Both the position numbers and the translations under genes were made by a program. From assembly GCF_024753285.1 (NCBI RefSeq), contig NZ_JANUGW010000003.1, positions 186,001 through 250,000 of the forward strand: a stretch of 64,000 bases of DNA. The letters run 5' to 3'. Positions 19,979 through 28,796 of the stretch are shown here, piece by piece (positions within the stretch are counted from its first letter, which is position 1; each line of letters starts with the position of its first letter). Under the pieces are notes generated by a model. The model was not told the origin of the DNA, made no database searches, and was given only the letters and a program-made list of their open reading frames with translations. The DNA comes from Massilia pinisoli (GTDB lineage Bacteria; Pseudomonadota; Gammaproteobacteria; Burkholderiales; Burkholderiaceae_D).

Positions 19979-20655
19979 AGAACATCGACCTGAAACAGAT
20001 TTTCGCCGACCTGGGGGCCCAGTTCGAGGGCCTGCAGGGACGCCACCCGGGCCTGTGGCCGCTGGCCCCGCGCCTGCTGTGCGCCGCGGGCGTGATGGCC
20101 GTCGTCATGGGCCTCGGCTACTTCTTTTACTGGAGCGGCCAGTTCGAGGAACAGGACGCGCTGGCCGCGCAGGAACTCAAGCTGCGCGACGACTACAAGA
20201 CCAAGATGGCGCAGGCCATCAACCTCGATGCGCTGGAAGCCCAGCAGCAGCAGGTGAACCGCTACGTCGAGCGCCTGGAGAAGCAGTTGCCGAGCAAGGC
20301 CGAGATGGCCGCGCTGCTGTCCGACATCAACCAGGCGGGCGTGGGCCGCGGCCTGCAGTTCGAGCTGTTCAAGCCGGGCCAGGTCGTCGTCAAGGATTAC
20401 TATGCCGAGCTGCCGATCGACATCAAGGTGGTGGGCACCTACCACGACATCGGCGAATTCGCGGCCGACATGGCGAAGATGCCCCGCATCGTCACCTTGA
20501 ACAACCTGGCGCTCACGGCGGGCAAGGACGGCGCGCTGTCGCTGGAAGCCATCGCCAAGACCTTCCGCTACCTCGACCAGGACGAGCTGGATGCCCAGTC
20601 CAAGGCGCGCAAGGCCAAGAAGAAGACCCCGGACGGCAAGGAGGCCAAGGCATGA
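19975..20655 (+). CDS. pilO: Type IV pilus assembly protein PilO
   Basis: Partner of PilN in the periplasmic heterodimer of the alignment complex; 226 residues. One membrane helix lies near residues 38-58, followed by a coiled coil (about 65-105) and the core domain with LPIDIKVVGTYHDIGEFAADM. The C-terminus is lysine-rich. Start and stop overlap the neighbouring genes by four bases each, which indicates tight translational coupling. Confidence 0.96.
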   Translation: MKNIDLKQIFADLGAQFEGLQGRHPGLWPLAPRLLCAAGVMAVVMGLGYFFYWSGQFEEQDALAAQELKLRDDYKTKMAQAINLDALEAQQQQVNRYVERLEKQLPSKAEMAALLSDINQAGVGRGLQFELFKPGQVVVKDYYAELPIDIKVVGTYHDIGEFAADMAKMPRIVTLNNLALTAGKDGALSLEAIAKTFRYLDQDELDAQSKARKAKKKTPDGKEAKA

Positions 20656-21191
20656 GCGCCCGCATCGTGATGGGCGGCCTGCTGGCCGCGACCCTTCTGG
20701 CCGGCTGCGGCGACAGCGACGTGCGCGAGGTGCGCGACTGGATGGACCAGGTCAAGCGCGACACCCATCCGTCCGTGAAGCCGCTGCCCGAACCGAAAGA
20801 TTTTCTCCCATACGCCTATGGCGCGCGGGAAGCGGTCGACCCGTTCAATCCGAACAAGCTGCTGGGCGAACTGGCCCGTGCGGCGGCGACCTCGAACAAC
20901 CCGAACCAGCCCGACCTCGCGCGTCCGCGCGAACTGCTGGAGACCTTCCCGCTCGACACCATGCAGATGGTCGGCACGATGGAAAAGGGCGGCATCCGCT
21001 ACGCCCTGCTGCAGGTGGACCGCTCGCTGTACCAGGTCAAGGCCGGACAGCGCATCGGCCAGAACTTCGGCGTCGTCACGCACGTGGGCGACGACGTCGT
21101 CGACGTGCGCGAAGTGGTGCAGGACGCCGCCGGTGAATGGACCGGCCGCATGTCCAAGCTGGAGCTGCAAACCAAGGAGAACCACAAATGA
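20652..21191 (+). CDS. pilP: Type IV pilus lipoprotein PilP
   Basis: Inner-membrane lipoprotein of 179 residues that links PilN/PilO to the secretin PilQ. The lipobox LLAGC is at about residues 14-18. An unstructured segment with VDPFNP follows, then the C-terminal beta-domain (from about ELLETFPLDTM onward) ending in MSKLELQ. It overlaps pilO upstream and pilQ downstream by ATGA. Confidence 0.96.
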   Translation: MSARIVMGGLLAATLLAGCGDSDVREVRDWMDQVKRDTHPSVKPLPEPKDFLPYAYGAREAVDPFNPNKLLGELARAAATSNNPNQPDLARPRELLETFPLDTMQMVGTMEKGGIRYALLQVDRSLYQVKAGQRIGQNFGVVTHVGDDVVDVREVVQDAAGEWTGRMSKLELQTKENHK

Positions 21192-23338
21192 CCCGATTCC
21201 TTTCCGTCGCAGGCGGTGTGCTGCTGGCGCTCGTCGCTGCCAGTGCCTGGGCCCAGGACAACGCGATCGAGTCGATCAGCGCCAACCAGCAGGGCGGCAA
21301 CGTCGTGATCAAGGTGGCCATGAAGGAGCCGCCGAAGAAGCTGCCCATCGGCTTCTCGATCACGAACCCGGCCCGCATCGCCCTCGACTTCGGCGCCACC
21401 GCCAACGCGACCGGCAAGAACACCCAGGACATCAACCTGGGCGACGTGCGCGGCGTGAACGTCGTGCAGGCTGGCGAGCGCACGCGCCTCGTGCTGAACC
21501 TGAAGCGCGTGCTGAACTACGCGGCCGCGATCGACGGCAAGGACGTCATCGTCACCGTCGAAGGCTCGGGTGCACCCGCGCGCGCCGTCGACTCTGCCGG
21601 CCAGCCGGCACGCACCGCGGCGGCCGCACCGGTCGCGTCGCAAGTGCTGCGCGACCTCGACTTCCGCCGCGGCAGCAACGGCGAAGGCCGCATCGTCGTC
21701 GACCTGCCGAACGGCCAGGTTGCCGTCGACGTGCGCCAGGTCGGCCGCCAGATCGAGGTCGACTTCCTGAAGACGGGCGTGCCGCCGACCTTGCGCCGCC
21801 GCCTGGACGTGACCGACTTCGGCACGCCCGTGTCGCGCATCACGACGACGCCGCAGGGCGAGAACACGCACATGGTCGTCGACACCCAGGGCAACTGGGA
21901 GCAGAGCGTCTACCAGAGCGACACCCAGCTCGTCATCGACGTGAAACCCGTCAAGGAAGATCCGAACCGTCCGGCCGGCGGCGGCGCGGGCACCGCGTAC
22001 CGCGGCGAAAAGGTCTCGTTCAACTTCCAGAACATCGAAGTGCGCCAGGCGCTGCAGGCGATCGCCGACCTGTCGGGCCTGAACATCATCACGAGCGATG
22101 CCGTCACGGGCAACCTCACGCTGCACCTGAAGGACGTGCCGTGGGACCAGGCGCTCGACGTGATCCTGCAGGCCAAGGGCCTCGACATGCGCAAGAACGG
22201 CAACGTGCTGTGGATCGCGCCGAAGGAAGAACTGCTGACCAAGGAAAAACTGGAGCTCGAGCAGCGCGCCCAGATCTCCGAGCTGGAACCGCTGCGCTCC
22301 GAGATCTTCCAGCTGAACTACCAGAAGGCCGAAGCCTTCCGCACCGTGTTCGGCCTCGATTCCAGCGGCGGCGCCAGCAGCGACGGCGGCAAGAACCGCG
22401 TGCTGTCCAAGCGCGGCAGCGCCATCATCGACCCGCGCACGAACCAGCTGTTCGTCACCGACATCGCGTCGAAGATCGAAGACATCCGCAAGCTGATCCA
22501 GAAGACCGACGTCGCGACCAAGCAGGTGCTCGTCGAGGCGCGCCTCGTGGAAGCGAATGACGGCTTCTCGCGCAATCTGGGCGCCAAGCTCGGTTTCGCC
22601 GACCTGCGCGGCTTCCGCGGCGGCGACGCCGGCTACCAGGTCAGCGGCAACCAGCGCGTGGCCATCGGCGGCAACCTGACGGGCGTGGGCCAGGTCACGG
22701 GCCAGACGCCGGACAAGGGCGACGGCTACACCAACACCACGCTCGTGAACCTGCCGGCGTCCGGCATCAACGGCACGAATGCGCCGTCGATCGCGTTCTC
22801 GCTGTTCTCGTCGGCCGCGAACCGCTTCCTCAACCTGGAGCTGTCGGCGCTGGAAGCGGACGGCAAGGGCAAGATCATCTCCAGCCCGCGCGTCGTCACC
22901 GAGGACAACGTCCCGGCCGTCATCGAGCAGGGCGTCGAGCTGCCGTACCAGCAGGCCACGAGCAGCGGTGCGACGTCCGTCACGTTCAAGAAGGCGAACC
23001 TGAAGCTGGAAGTCACGCCGCAGATCACGCCGGACGGCAACGTCGTGCTGGAGGTGGACGTGGCCAAGGATTCGAAGGGCGAGTCGACCGCGTCGGGCTT
23101 CGCCATCAACACGCAGCACGTGAAGACGAAGGTGATGGTCGAGAACGGCGGCACCGTCGTGCTGGGCGGTATCTACCAGATGAGCGAGAGCAACAACGAC
23201 GACAAGGTGCCGGTCCTCGGCGACATCCCCGTCGTCGGCAACCTGTTCAAGACGACGTCGCGCCAGCACAGCAAGACCGAGCTGCTCGTCTTCATCACGC
23301 CGAAGATCGTGGCCGAGCGCCTGCAGACCGGTCACTGA
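21188..23338 (+). CDS. pilQ: Type IV pilus secretin PilQ
   Basis: Outer-membrane channel through which the pilus fibre passes; 716 residues from the ATG at 21188 that overlaps the pilP stop. A signal peptide ends after ASAWA (about residue 21). Two AMIN domains (roughly 25-120 and 150-245) bind peptidoglycan. A secretin/TonB short N-terminal domain begins near VSFNFQNIEVRQALQ, followed by N1 and the secretin barrel with PRVVTEDNVPAVIEQG and the C-terminal VPVLGDIPVVGNLFK motif. It ends the classical pil operon; a lipoprotein gene follows 25 bases on. Confidence 0.97.
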   Translation: MTRFLSVAGGVLLALVAASAWAQDNAIESISANQQGGNVVIKVAMKEPPKKLPIGFSITNPARIALDFGATANATGKNTQDINLGDVRGVNVVQAGERTRLVLNLKRVLNYAAAIDGKDVIVTVEGSGAPARAVDSAGQPARTAAAAPVASQVLRDLDFRRGSNGEGRIVVDLPNGQVAVDVRQVGRQIEVDFLKTGVPPTLRRRLDVTDFGTPVSRITTTPQGENTHMVVDTQGNWEQSVYQSDTQLVIDVKPVKEDPNRPAGGGAGTAYRGEKVSFNFQNIEVRQALQAIADLSGLNIITSDAVTGNLTLHLKDVPWDQALDVILQAKGLDMRKNGNVLWIAPKEELLTKEKLELEQRAQISELEPLRSEIFQLNYQKAEAFRTVFGLDSSGGASSDGGKNRVLSKRGSAIIDPRTNQLFVTDIASKIEDIRKLIQKTDVATKQVLVEARLVEANDGFSRNLGAKLGFADLRGFRGGDAGYQVSGNQRVAIGGNLTGVGQVTGQTPDKGDGYTNTTLVNLPASGINGTNAPSIAFSLFSSAANRFLNLELSALEADGKGKIISSPRVVTEDNVPAVIEQGVELPYQQATSSGATSVTFKKANLKLEVTPQITPDGNVVLEVDVAKDSKGESTASGFAINTQHVKTKVMVENGGTVVLGGIYQMSESNNDDKVPVLGDIPVVGNLFKTTSRQHSKTELLVFITPKIVAERLQTGH

Positions 23339-23363
23339 CATCACAATCAACGAACGCAAACAC

Positions 23364-25343
23364 ATGAACAACTTCACGAAGGAAGCAGCAAGAGGCCACG
23401 GCGTGCGCGCGGCGGCCCTGTTGATGGCGCTGGTGCTGACCGCCTGCGGCGGCGGCGGCGGCAATCCGGGCGCCGTCGGCGGCGGCACCGGGACCGGAAC
23501 GGGTACCGGTACGGGCACGGGCACCGGCACGGGAACGGGCTCCACCGCGACCGCGACGCCGACGGTCGGCGTGCACTTCACGTCCGGCGCCGCGGGCGCG
23601 CTCACGGCCGCCGCGCCGGAGACCGTCACCGCGACGGTGCTCGACAAGGACAGCAAGCCGGTCCCGAACGCCATCGTGACCTTCGCCACGGACAATACGC
23701 TGGCCGTGTTCTCGCCGACGTCCGCCACGGCGCTGACGGACGCCAACGGCGTCGCCACCGTCACCATGCGCGCGGCCAGCCTGGCCGCCGCCGGTGCCGG
23801 CACCGTCACGGCCACGACGAGCCTCGCGGACGGCACCACCGTCGCCGGCAAGGGCAATTATTCGGTCGGCGCGACGACGCTGTCGTTCGGCACCTTGACC
23901 GCTGCGCCCACCAGCATCCAGGCCTACGGGTCGTCCGTGCTGTCCGTCGACGTGATGAACGGTTCGAGCAAGTACACGCTGCAACCGGTCAGCCTGACCT
24001 TCAGCTCGGCCTGCGCCACGGCCGGCAAGGCCACCTTGGCCACGACCGTGTCGACCAATAACGGCACCGCGCAGACGGTCTACCGCGACAAGGGCTGCGC
24101 CGGCAACGATACGATCACCGTGTCGGCCGTGGGCGTCAACACGTCGGCGACGACGACGCTGACGATCGCGCCGCCGGCCGCCGCGTCCGTGCAATTCGTC
24201 GGCGCATCGCCCACGAACCAGTCGATCGTGATCCAGGGCCAGGGCGGCAACGGCCGCACCGAGACCGCCACGCTGACCTTCAAGGTCGTCGACATCTTCG
24301 GTAACGCGCTCGCCGGCAAGACGGTGAACTTCAGCACGGCGTCGACGTCGGTCCACATCAACAAGACGAGCGACACGACGGACGCCAACGGCCAGGTCGT
24401 CACCACCGTCAATTCGGGCAGCGTGCCGACGTCGTTCCGTGTCCTGGCCACGCTGCCGGGCACCGGCACCAACGGCGGCGCGGACATCTCCACGCTGTCC
24501 GACTCCGTCGTCGTGACGACGGGGCTGCCGAAGGCGATCTCGCTGAGCTCCGCGCTGTACAACGTCGAAGGCTGGACCCTCGACAGCTCGACGACCGTCC
24601 CGGCCACGACGTTGCAGGTGCTGCTGGCCGACGCGTCCGGCAACCCGGTCGCGGACGGTACGCCGGTCGTCTTCCAGACCAATATGGGCGCCGTCGGTTC
24701 GTCCGACAAAGGCGGCTGCAACACGGTCAACGGCGGCTGCTCGGTGGCGTTCCGCACGCAGAACCCGCGCGTCGCCACGCCGGGCCAGCCGGCCACGCCG
24801 TGCAATGCCCTGACGCCGGACGCGACCCGCCCGGGCCTGGCCACCGTGTGCGCCAGCACGACGGACGGCTCGAACACGCTGTCGCAGAGCGCCGCGATCT
24901 TCTTTTCCGGCAGCAGCGTCGTCTATGCGTACATGAACGGCAGCGCGACGCCGCTCGACGTCACCCAGGTCACGGACCTCGGTTCGATCAGCGGCAGCGC
25001 GACGAAGGTCTTCACCCTGCAGCTGAACGACGTGAACAAGAACCCGATGCCGGCTTTGTCGCACGTCGAGATCACCAGCATGCTCAACGGTAACGCGGCG
25101 GCCGTCGTGCCGGCCACGGTGCCGAACGTCGCACCGCACGGCCCCGGCACGGGCGGCGGCAGCGTCGATTACCCGAACGGTATCGGCGCCAGCGGCCCGC
25201 AAGGCTCCACGCACACGTTCAGCATTTCGAGCACGAATCCGACCAGCTGCTCGCCGGCGCAGGCCTCGTTCAACGTCACCGTCACGACGCCGGCTGGCTT
25301 GGTGACCAATATTCCGTTTAAACTGTCGTTCACCTGCCCATAA
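23364..25343 (+). CDS. Large lipoprotein with bacterial Ig-like (Big_1) repeats and a (Gly-Thr)9 linker
   Basis: A 659-residue predicted surface or outer-membrane lipoprotein. The lipobox VLTAC is at about residues 24-28, followed by a glycine run and a linker of nine Gly-Thr units (residues 41-58). The rest is Thr/Ala/Val-rich beta structure with at least four Ig-like units. Big_1-type signatures recur as variants of PVPNAIVTF...TDANGVATVTM and ALAGKTVNF...TDANGQVVTTV. It starts 25 bases after pilQ and ends before a strong terminator, so it is probably the last gene of the pilus operon. A role in adhesion or pilus-linked surface display is inferred, not shown. Confidence 0.85.
   Translation: MNNFTKEAARGHGVRAAALLMALVLTACGGGGGNPGAVGGGTGTGTGTGTGTGTGTGTGSTATATPTVGVHFTSGAAGALTAAAPETVTATVLDKDSKPVPNAIVTFATDNTLAVFSPTSATALTDANGVATVTMRAASLAAAGAGTVTATTSLADGTTVAGKGNYSVGATTLSFGTLTAAPTSIQAYGSSVLSVDVMNGSSKYTLQPVSLTFSSACATAGKATLATTVSTNNGTAQTVYRDKGCAGNDTITVSAVGVNTSATTTLTIAPPAAASVQFVGASPTNQSIVIQGQGGNGRTETATLTFKVVDIFGNALAGKTVNFSTASTSVHINKTSDTTDANGQVVTTVNSGSVPTSFRVLATLPGTGTNGGADISTLSDSVVVTTGLPKAISLSSALYNVEGWTLDSSTTVPATTLQVLLADASGNPVADGTPVVFQTNMGAVGSSDKGGCNTVNGGCSVAFRTQNPRVATPGQPATPCNALTPDATRPGLATVCASTTDGSNTLSQSAAIFFSGSSVVYAYMNGSATPLDVTQVTDLGSISGSATKVFTLQLNDVNKNPMPALSHVEITSMLNGNAAAVVPATVPNVAPHGPGTGGGSVDYPNGIGASGPQGSTHTFSISSTNPTSCSPAQASFNVTVTTPAGLVTNIPFKLSFTCP
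23484..23537 (+). repeat. Hexanucleotide tandem repeat encoding (Gly-Thr)9
   Basis: Nine in-frame copies of a GGNACN unit with third-position variation encode the linker right after the lipobox glycines. Because units are 6 bp, copy-number change would alter linker length without shifting the frame. The varied third bases suggest selection on protein rather than a very recent expansion. Confidence 0.85.
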
Positions 25344-25371
25344 GTTTTCTTAAGGGATGTCCGATTGCAAC

Positions 25372-25404
25372 AAAACGGCCAGGGCGACCTGGCCGTTTTT
25401 ATTT
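25372..25404 (+). terminator. Intrinsic terminator ending the pil operon
   Basis: A perfect 10-bp stem (AACGGCCAGG, GCGA loop, CCTGGCCGTT) is followed by TTTATTT. It lies 28 bp after the lipoprotein stop and only 11 bp before the GTG start of the aroKB gene, which therefore has very little room for its own leader. Confidence 0.9.
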
Positions 25405-25415
25405 GAACGCGTAAC

Positions 25416-27083
25416 GTGTCTGACTGTAAGAACAACAACATCTTCCTCGTCGGCCTGATGGGCGCCGGCAAGACCACCATCGGCCGCCTGCTGGCGCGGC
25501 GCCTGGACATGACCTTCATCGATTCCGACCACGAGATCGAGGCGCGCACGGGCGCCACGATTCCGTGGATTTTCGAGATCGAAGGCGAGGCCAGCTTCCG
25601 CCGCCGCGAGGCCGATGTGATCCGCGAACTCACGTCCAGCCGCGGCATCGTGCTGGCGACGGGTGGCGGCGCCGTGCTGGACCCGGCCAGCCGCGCGCTG
25701 CTGGCGGAGCGGGGCACGGTGATCTACCTGCGCGCGAGCGTGTCGAGCATCCTGCAGCGCACCGCGCACGACAAGAACCGCCCGCTGCTGCAGACGGCCG
25801 ATCCGCGCAGGAAGCTGGAAGACCTGACGGCGCAACGGGAACCGCTGTACCGCGAGATCGCGGACATCGTCATCGACACGGGCCGACCTAACGTACAATC
25901 GATGGTTCAGACAATACTGGACCAGCTGGCGGAGCAGGCATCCGCGCACGCACGGTCCAACGCAAAGGCGACAATGAACGAACAGGCATGCATTTCCCTT
26001 AACGTCGAGCTGGGCGACCGCAGCTATCCGATCGCGATCGGACGCGGCCTGCTGGACGACGCTTCCTTACTCAATCGTCACATCGGCGGCAGCGGCAAGG
26101 TGGCCATCGTCACCAACACGACCGTCGCCCCGCTCTACCTGGACAAGGTCGCGGCGCCGCTGCGCGCGGCCGGGCGCGAGGTCGTGCCCATCGTCCTGCC
26201 GGACGGCGAGGAATACAAGAACTGGGAAAGCCTGAACCTCGTGTTCGACGCGCTGCTGGCGAACAAATGCGACCGCAAGACCACGCTGGTCGCGCTGGGC
26301 GGCGGCGTCGTCGGCGACATGACGGGCTTCGCGGCGGCCACCTACATGCGCGGCGTGCCGTTCGTGCAGATCCCGACCACGTTGCTCGCACAGGTCGATT
26401 CCTCGGTGGGCGGCAAGACGGGCATCAACCACCCACTGGGCAAGAACATGATCGGCGCGTTCTACCAGCCGCGCGCCGTCATCGCCGACACCGCCACGCT
26501 CGACACCTTGCCCGCGCGCGAACTGGCGGCCGGCCTGGCGGAAGTCATCAAGCACGGCGCCATCCTCGACGCCGGCTTCTTCGACTGGATCGAGGCGAAC
26601 ATCGGCAAGCTGGTGGCACGCGACCATGCGGCCCTCGCGCACGCGATCGCGCGCTCGTGCGAGATCAAGGCTGACGTCGTCGCGCGCGACGAGCGCGAAG
26701 GCGGCCTGCGCGCCGTGCTGAACTTCGGCCACACGTTCGGCCACGCCATCGAGGCGGGCATGGGCTATGGCGCGTGGCTGCACGGCGAGGCCGTCGGCTG
26801 CGGCATGGTGATGGCGGCCGACCTGTCGCACCGACTGGGCCTCATCGACGCTGCCGCCGTCGCGCGCGTGCGCGCGCTCGTGCAGGCGGCCGGGCTGCCG
26901 GTCGTCGCGCCGGACCTGGGCATCGACCGCTGGATCGAGCTGATGGAAGTCGACAAGAAGAACGAGGGCGGCGCGATCAAGTTCATCCTCCTGAAACCGC
27001 TGGGCAGCCCGAGCATCACGAACGCGCCGCGCGAGCAGTTGGAGGCCACGTTGAAGGCCTCAGTTGGAGCACCTTCGTCATGA
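25416..27083 (+). CDS. aroKB: Fused shikimate kinase / 3-dehydroquinate synthase
   Basis: One open frame of 555 codons carries two shikimate-pathway enzymes. Residues 1-~175 are shikimate kinase AroK: Walker [12 protein letters not shown], the DSDHEIE substrate segment, ATGGGAV, and KNRPLL in the lid. Residues ~187-555 are 3-dehydroquinate synthase Aro[28 protein letters not shown], and metal histidines in [11 protein letters not shown] and LHGEAV. The join (about residues 175-190) is Ala-rich with no stop. An internal ATG at 25974, preceded by AAAGGCG, could still start a free 369-residue AroB. Translation begins at a GTG with no visible ribosome-binding site, just after a terminator. The dgt start overlaps its stop (ATGA). 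Confidence 0.93.
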   Translation: MSDCKNNNIFLVGLMGAGKTTIGRLLARRLDMTFIDSDHEIEARTGATIPWIFEIEGEASFRRREADVIRELTSSRGIVLATGGGAVLDPASRALLAERGTVIYLRASVSSILQRTAHDKNRPLLQTADPRRKLEDLTAQREPLYREIADIVIDTGRPNVQSMVQTILDQLAEQASAHARSNAKATMNEQACISLNVELGDRSYPIAIGRGLLDDASLLNRHIGGSGKVAIVTNTTVAPLYLDKVAAPLRAAGREVVPIVLPDGEEYKNWESLNLVFDALLANKCDRKTTLVALGGGVVGDMTGFAAATYMRGVPFVQIPTTLLAQVDSSVGGKTGINHPLGKNMIGAFYQPRAVIADTATLDTLPARELAAGLAEVIKHGAILDAGFFDWIEANIGKLVARDHAALAHAIARSCEIKADVVARDEREGGLRAVLNFGHTFGHAIEAGMGYGAWLHGEAVGCGMVMAADLSHRLGLIDAAAVARVRALVQAAGLPVVAPDLGIDRWIELMEVDKKNEGGAIKFILLKPLGSPSITNAPREQLEATLKASVGAPSS

Positions 27084-28219
27084 TCGACTTCGACGCCCAC
27101 TTAGCTCCTTACGCGGCGCATTCGTCGAAGAGCCGTGGGCGTCGCCATCCGGAAGGCGCGCCGGGCGCGCGCAGCGAGTTCCAGCGCGACCGCGACCGCA
27201 TCATCCACTCGACCGCGTTCCGCCGGCTCGAATACAAGACCCAGGTCTTCCTGAATCACGAGGGCGACCTGTTCCGCACCCGCCTCACGCACTCGATCGA
27301 AGTCGCCCAGATCGCGCGCACGCTGGCGCGCAGCCTGCGCCTGAACGAGGACCTCGTCGAGGCGACGGCGCTCGCGCACGACCTGGGGCACACGCCGTTC
27401 GGCCACGTCGGCCAGGACGTGCTGAACGAGTGCATGAAGGATTACGGCGGCTTCGAGCACAATCTGCAAAGCCTGCGCGTCGTCGACCATCTCGAGGAAC
27501 ACTACGGTGCTTTCGACGGCCTGAACCTCACGTTCGAGACGCGCGAAGGCATCCTGAAACACTGCTCGCTGACGAACGCACGCCAGCTGGGAGACCTCGG
27601 CCAGCGCTTCATCGACAAGAAGCAGCCCAGCCTGGAAGCGCAACTGACGAACCTCGCCGACGAAATCGCGTACAACAACCACGACATCGACGACGGCCTG
27701 CGTTCGGGCCTGCTCGCGATGAAGCAGATGGAAGAGGTGGACCTGTTCGCGCGCCTGCACCGCGAGGTGGTGCAGCAGTACCCGGGCCTGACGGGCCGGC
27801 GCGAGCTGTACGAGACGATCCGCCTGATGATCACGGCGATGACTGCCGACCTGGCCGCGACGTCGGCCCAGTTGCTGGCCGACGCCGCGCCGGGCAGCAT
27901 CGACGACGTGCGCGCGGCGCCGCCGCTGATCCGCTTTTCCGACACGATGCGGGCCGAGACGACGGCGCTGAAGCGCTTCCTGCATGCGAACCTGTACCGG
28001 CACTATCAAGTGAATCGCATGCGCGTCAAAGCGAGCCGCATCGTGCACGAGCTGTTCGATGCGTTCATGACCGATCCCGTGCTGCTGCCGCCGGACTACC
28101 AGGTGGCGTCGGGCGACACGATGAAGCAGGCGCGTAAGATCGCCGACTACATCGCGGGGATGACGGACCGGTATGCCATCAAGGAACACCGGCGCATCTA
28201 TTCGCTCGATACGTTCTGA
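27080..28219 (+). CDS. dgt: Deoxyguanosinetriphosphate triphosphohydrolase-like protein
   Basis: HD-superfamily dNTP triphosphohydrolase of 379 residues that hydrolyses dGTP or other dNTPs to the nucleoside and triphosphate. The ATG at 27080 overlaps the aroKB stop by four bases; the frame is open upstream only inside aroB. Metal-site motifs are [13 protein letters not shown] (first H), [11 protein letters not shown] (HD) and the downstream [15 protein letters not shown]. An N-terminal [19 protein letters not shown] matches the family. It ends three bases from the convergent VOC gene. Confidence 0.94.
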   Translation: MIDFDAHLAPYAAHSSKSRGRRHPEGAPGARSEFQRDRDRIIHSTAFRRLEYKTQVFLNHEGDLFRTRLTHSIEVAQIARTLARSLRLNEDLVEATALAHDLGHTPFGHVGQDVLNECMKDYGGFEHNLQSLRVVDHLEEHYGAFDGLNLTFETREGILKHCSLTNARQLGDLGQRFIDKKQPSLEAQLTNLADEIAYNNHDIDDGLRSGLLAMKQMEEVDLFARLHREVVQQYPGLTGRRELYETIRLMITAMTADLAATSAQLLADAAPGSIDDVRAAPPLIRFSDTMRAETTALKRFLHANLYRHYQVNRMRVKASRIVHELFDAFMTDPVLLPPDYQVASGDTMKQARKIADYIAGMTDRYAIKEHRRIYSLDTF

Positions 28220-28222
28220 CGC

Positions 28223-28591
28223 TTACTCCGTGCGTGCAAACACGCGCAGGCGGTGCCCGTCCGGGTCCGCGGCCGTGAACGTATAACCGAAATCCACCTT
28301 GGTCGGCGCCTGCAGGATGCGCAGGCCGGCGTCACGCCATTGGCCGTGCAACGCATCGACCTTCGCATCGTCGGCCACGCGGAATGCGAGCTCGCTGCCG
28401 CTGCCGTGGAAGTCGGCGGCCGGCACCGCATCCGATTTGGCCCACAGGCCCAGCATGCGGCCGTTTTCGAGCGGGAAGAGGACGAACGTGGGTGAGCTCT
28501 CGACGTGCTGCGCGTCCAGCAGCTTGCCGTACAGGCGCGCGCTCGCGTGCGGATCGTTGACGTAGAGAATGGTGTAGGTTGGGGTCAGCAT
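28223..28591 (-). CDS. VOC family (glyoxalase/bleomycin-resistance fold) protein
   Basis: A 122-residue protein of the vicinal oxygen chelate fold with the two beta-alpha-beta-beta-beta modules expected (first module from YTILYVNDPHASARLYGKLL, second from ELAFRVADDAKVDALHGQW, ending in FTAADPDGHRLRVFAR). Members include glyoxalases, dioxygenases and fosfomycin/bleomycin resistance proteins. Length and sequence resemble the phenazine-antibiotic/PhnB-like stand-alone group, but no specific substrate can be named. It converges with dgt. Confidence 0.85.
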   Translation of the reverse strand: MLTPTYTILYVNDPHASARLYGKLLDAQHVESSPTFVLFPLENGRMLGLWAKSDAVPAADFHGSGSELAFRVADDAKVDALHGQWRDAGLRILQAPTKVDFGYTFTAADPDGHRLRVFARTE

Positions 28592-28655
28592 GGTGATCTC
28601 CTTCGTTGGTTGACAGTGCAGCCAGTGTAGGAAACCCCTGTGTCAATTTCTGTCA

Positions 28656-28796
28656 GTAGGGTGGACGGCTTTGCCGTCCACGCGTTCAACCAACGTATGC
28701 TTTCGAACCTCGCGCCTATCTCACTGTGATTTGAACGCGTGGACGGCGTTTGCGTTACCGATCATCGAACGGTCGGGTAGAGCCGTCCACCCTACG
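28656..28796. repeat. Dispersed inverted-repeat element, copy 2
   Basis: A 141-bp relative of the element at 15388-15529, with the same terminal GTAGGGTGGACGGCT/AGCCGTCCACCCTAC arms and the same internal GCCGTCCACGCGTTCAA/TTGAACGCGTGGACGGC arms; the spacer sequences differ. The right end lies inside mutY: the TAG stop of mutY (28792-28794) is the CTA of this repeat's CCCTACG end read on the minus strand. Confidence 0.8.

Noticed and set aside
23484..23537. Possible CRISPR-like repeat array
   Set aside because: The units are 6 bp, contiguous and coding (Gly-Thr), with no spacers.
20999..23857. A 952-codon open frame on the minus strand
   Set aside because: Antisense to pilP/pilQ, which form a coupled operon with clear secretin motifs.
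28223..28591. VOC protein as an antibiotic-resistance gene
   Set aside because: The fold is shared by many enzymes, and nothing in the sequence or neighbours points to a resistance substrate.
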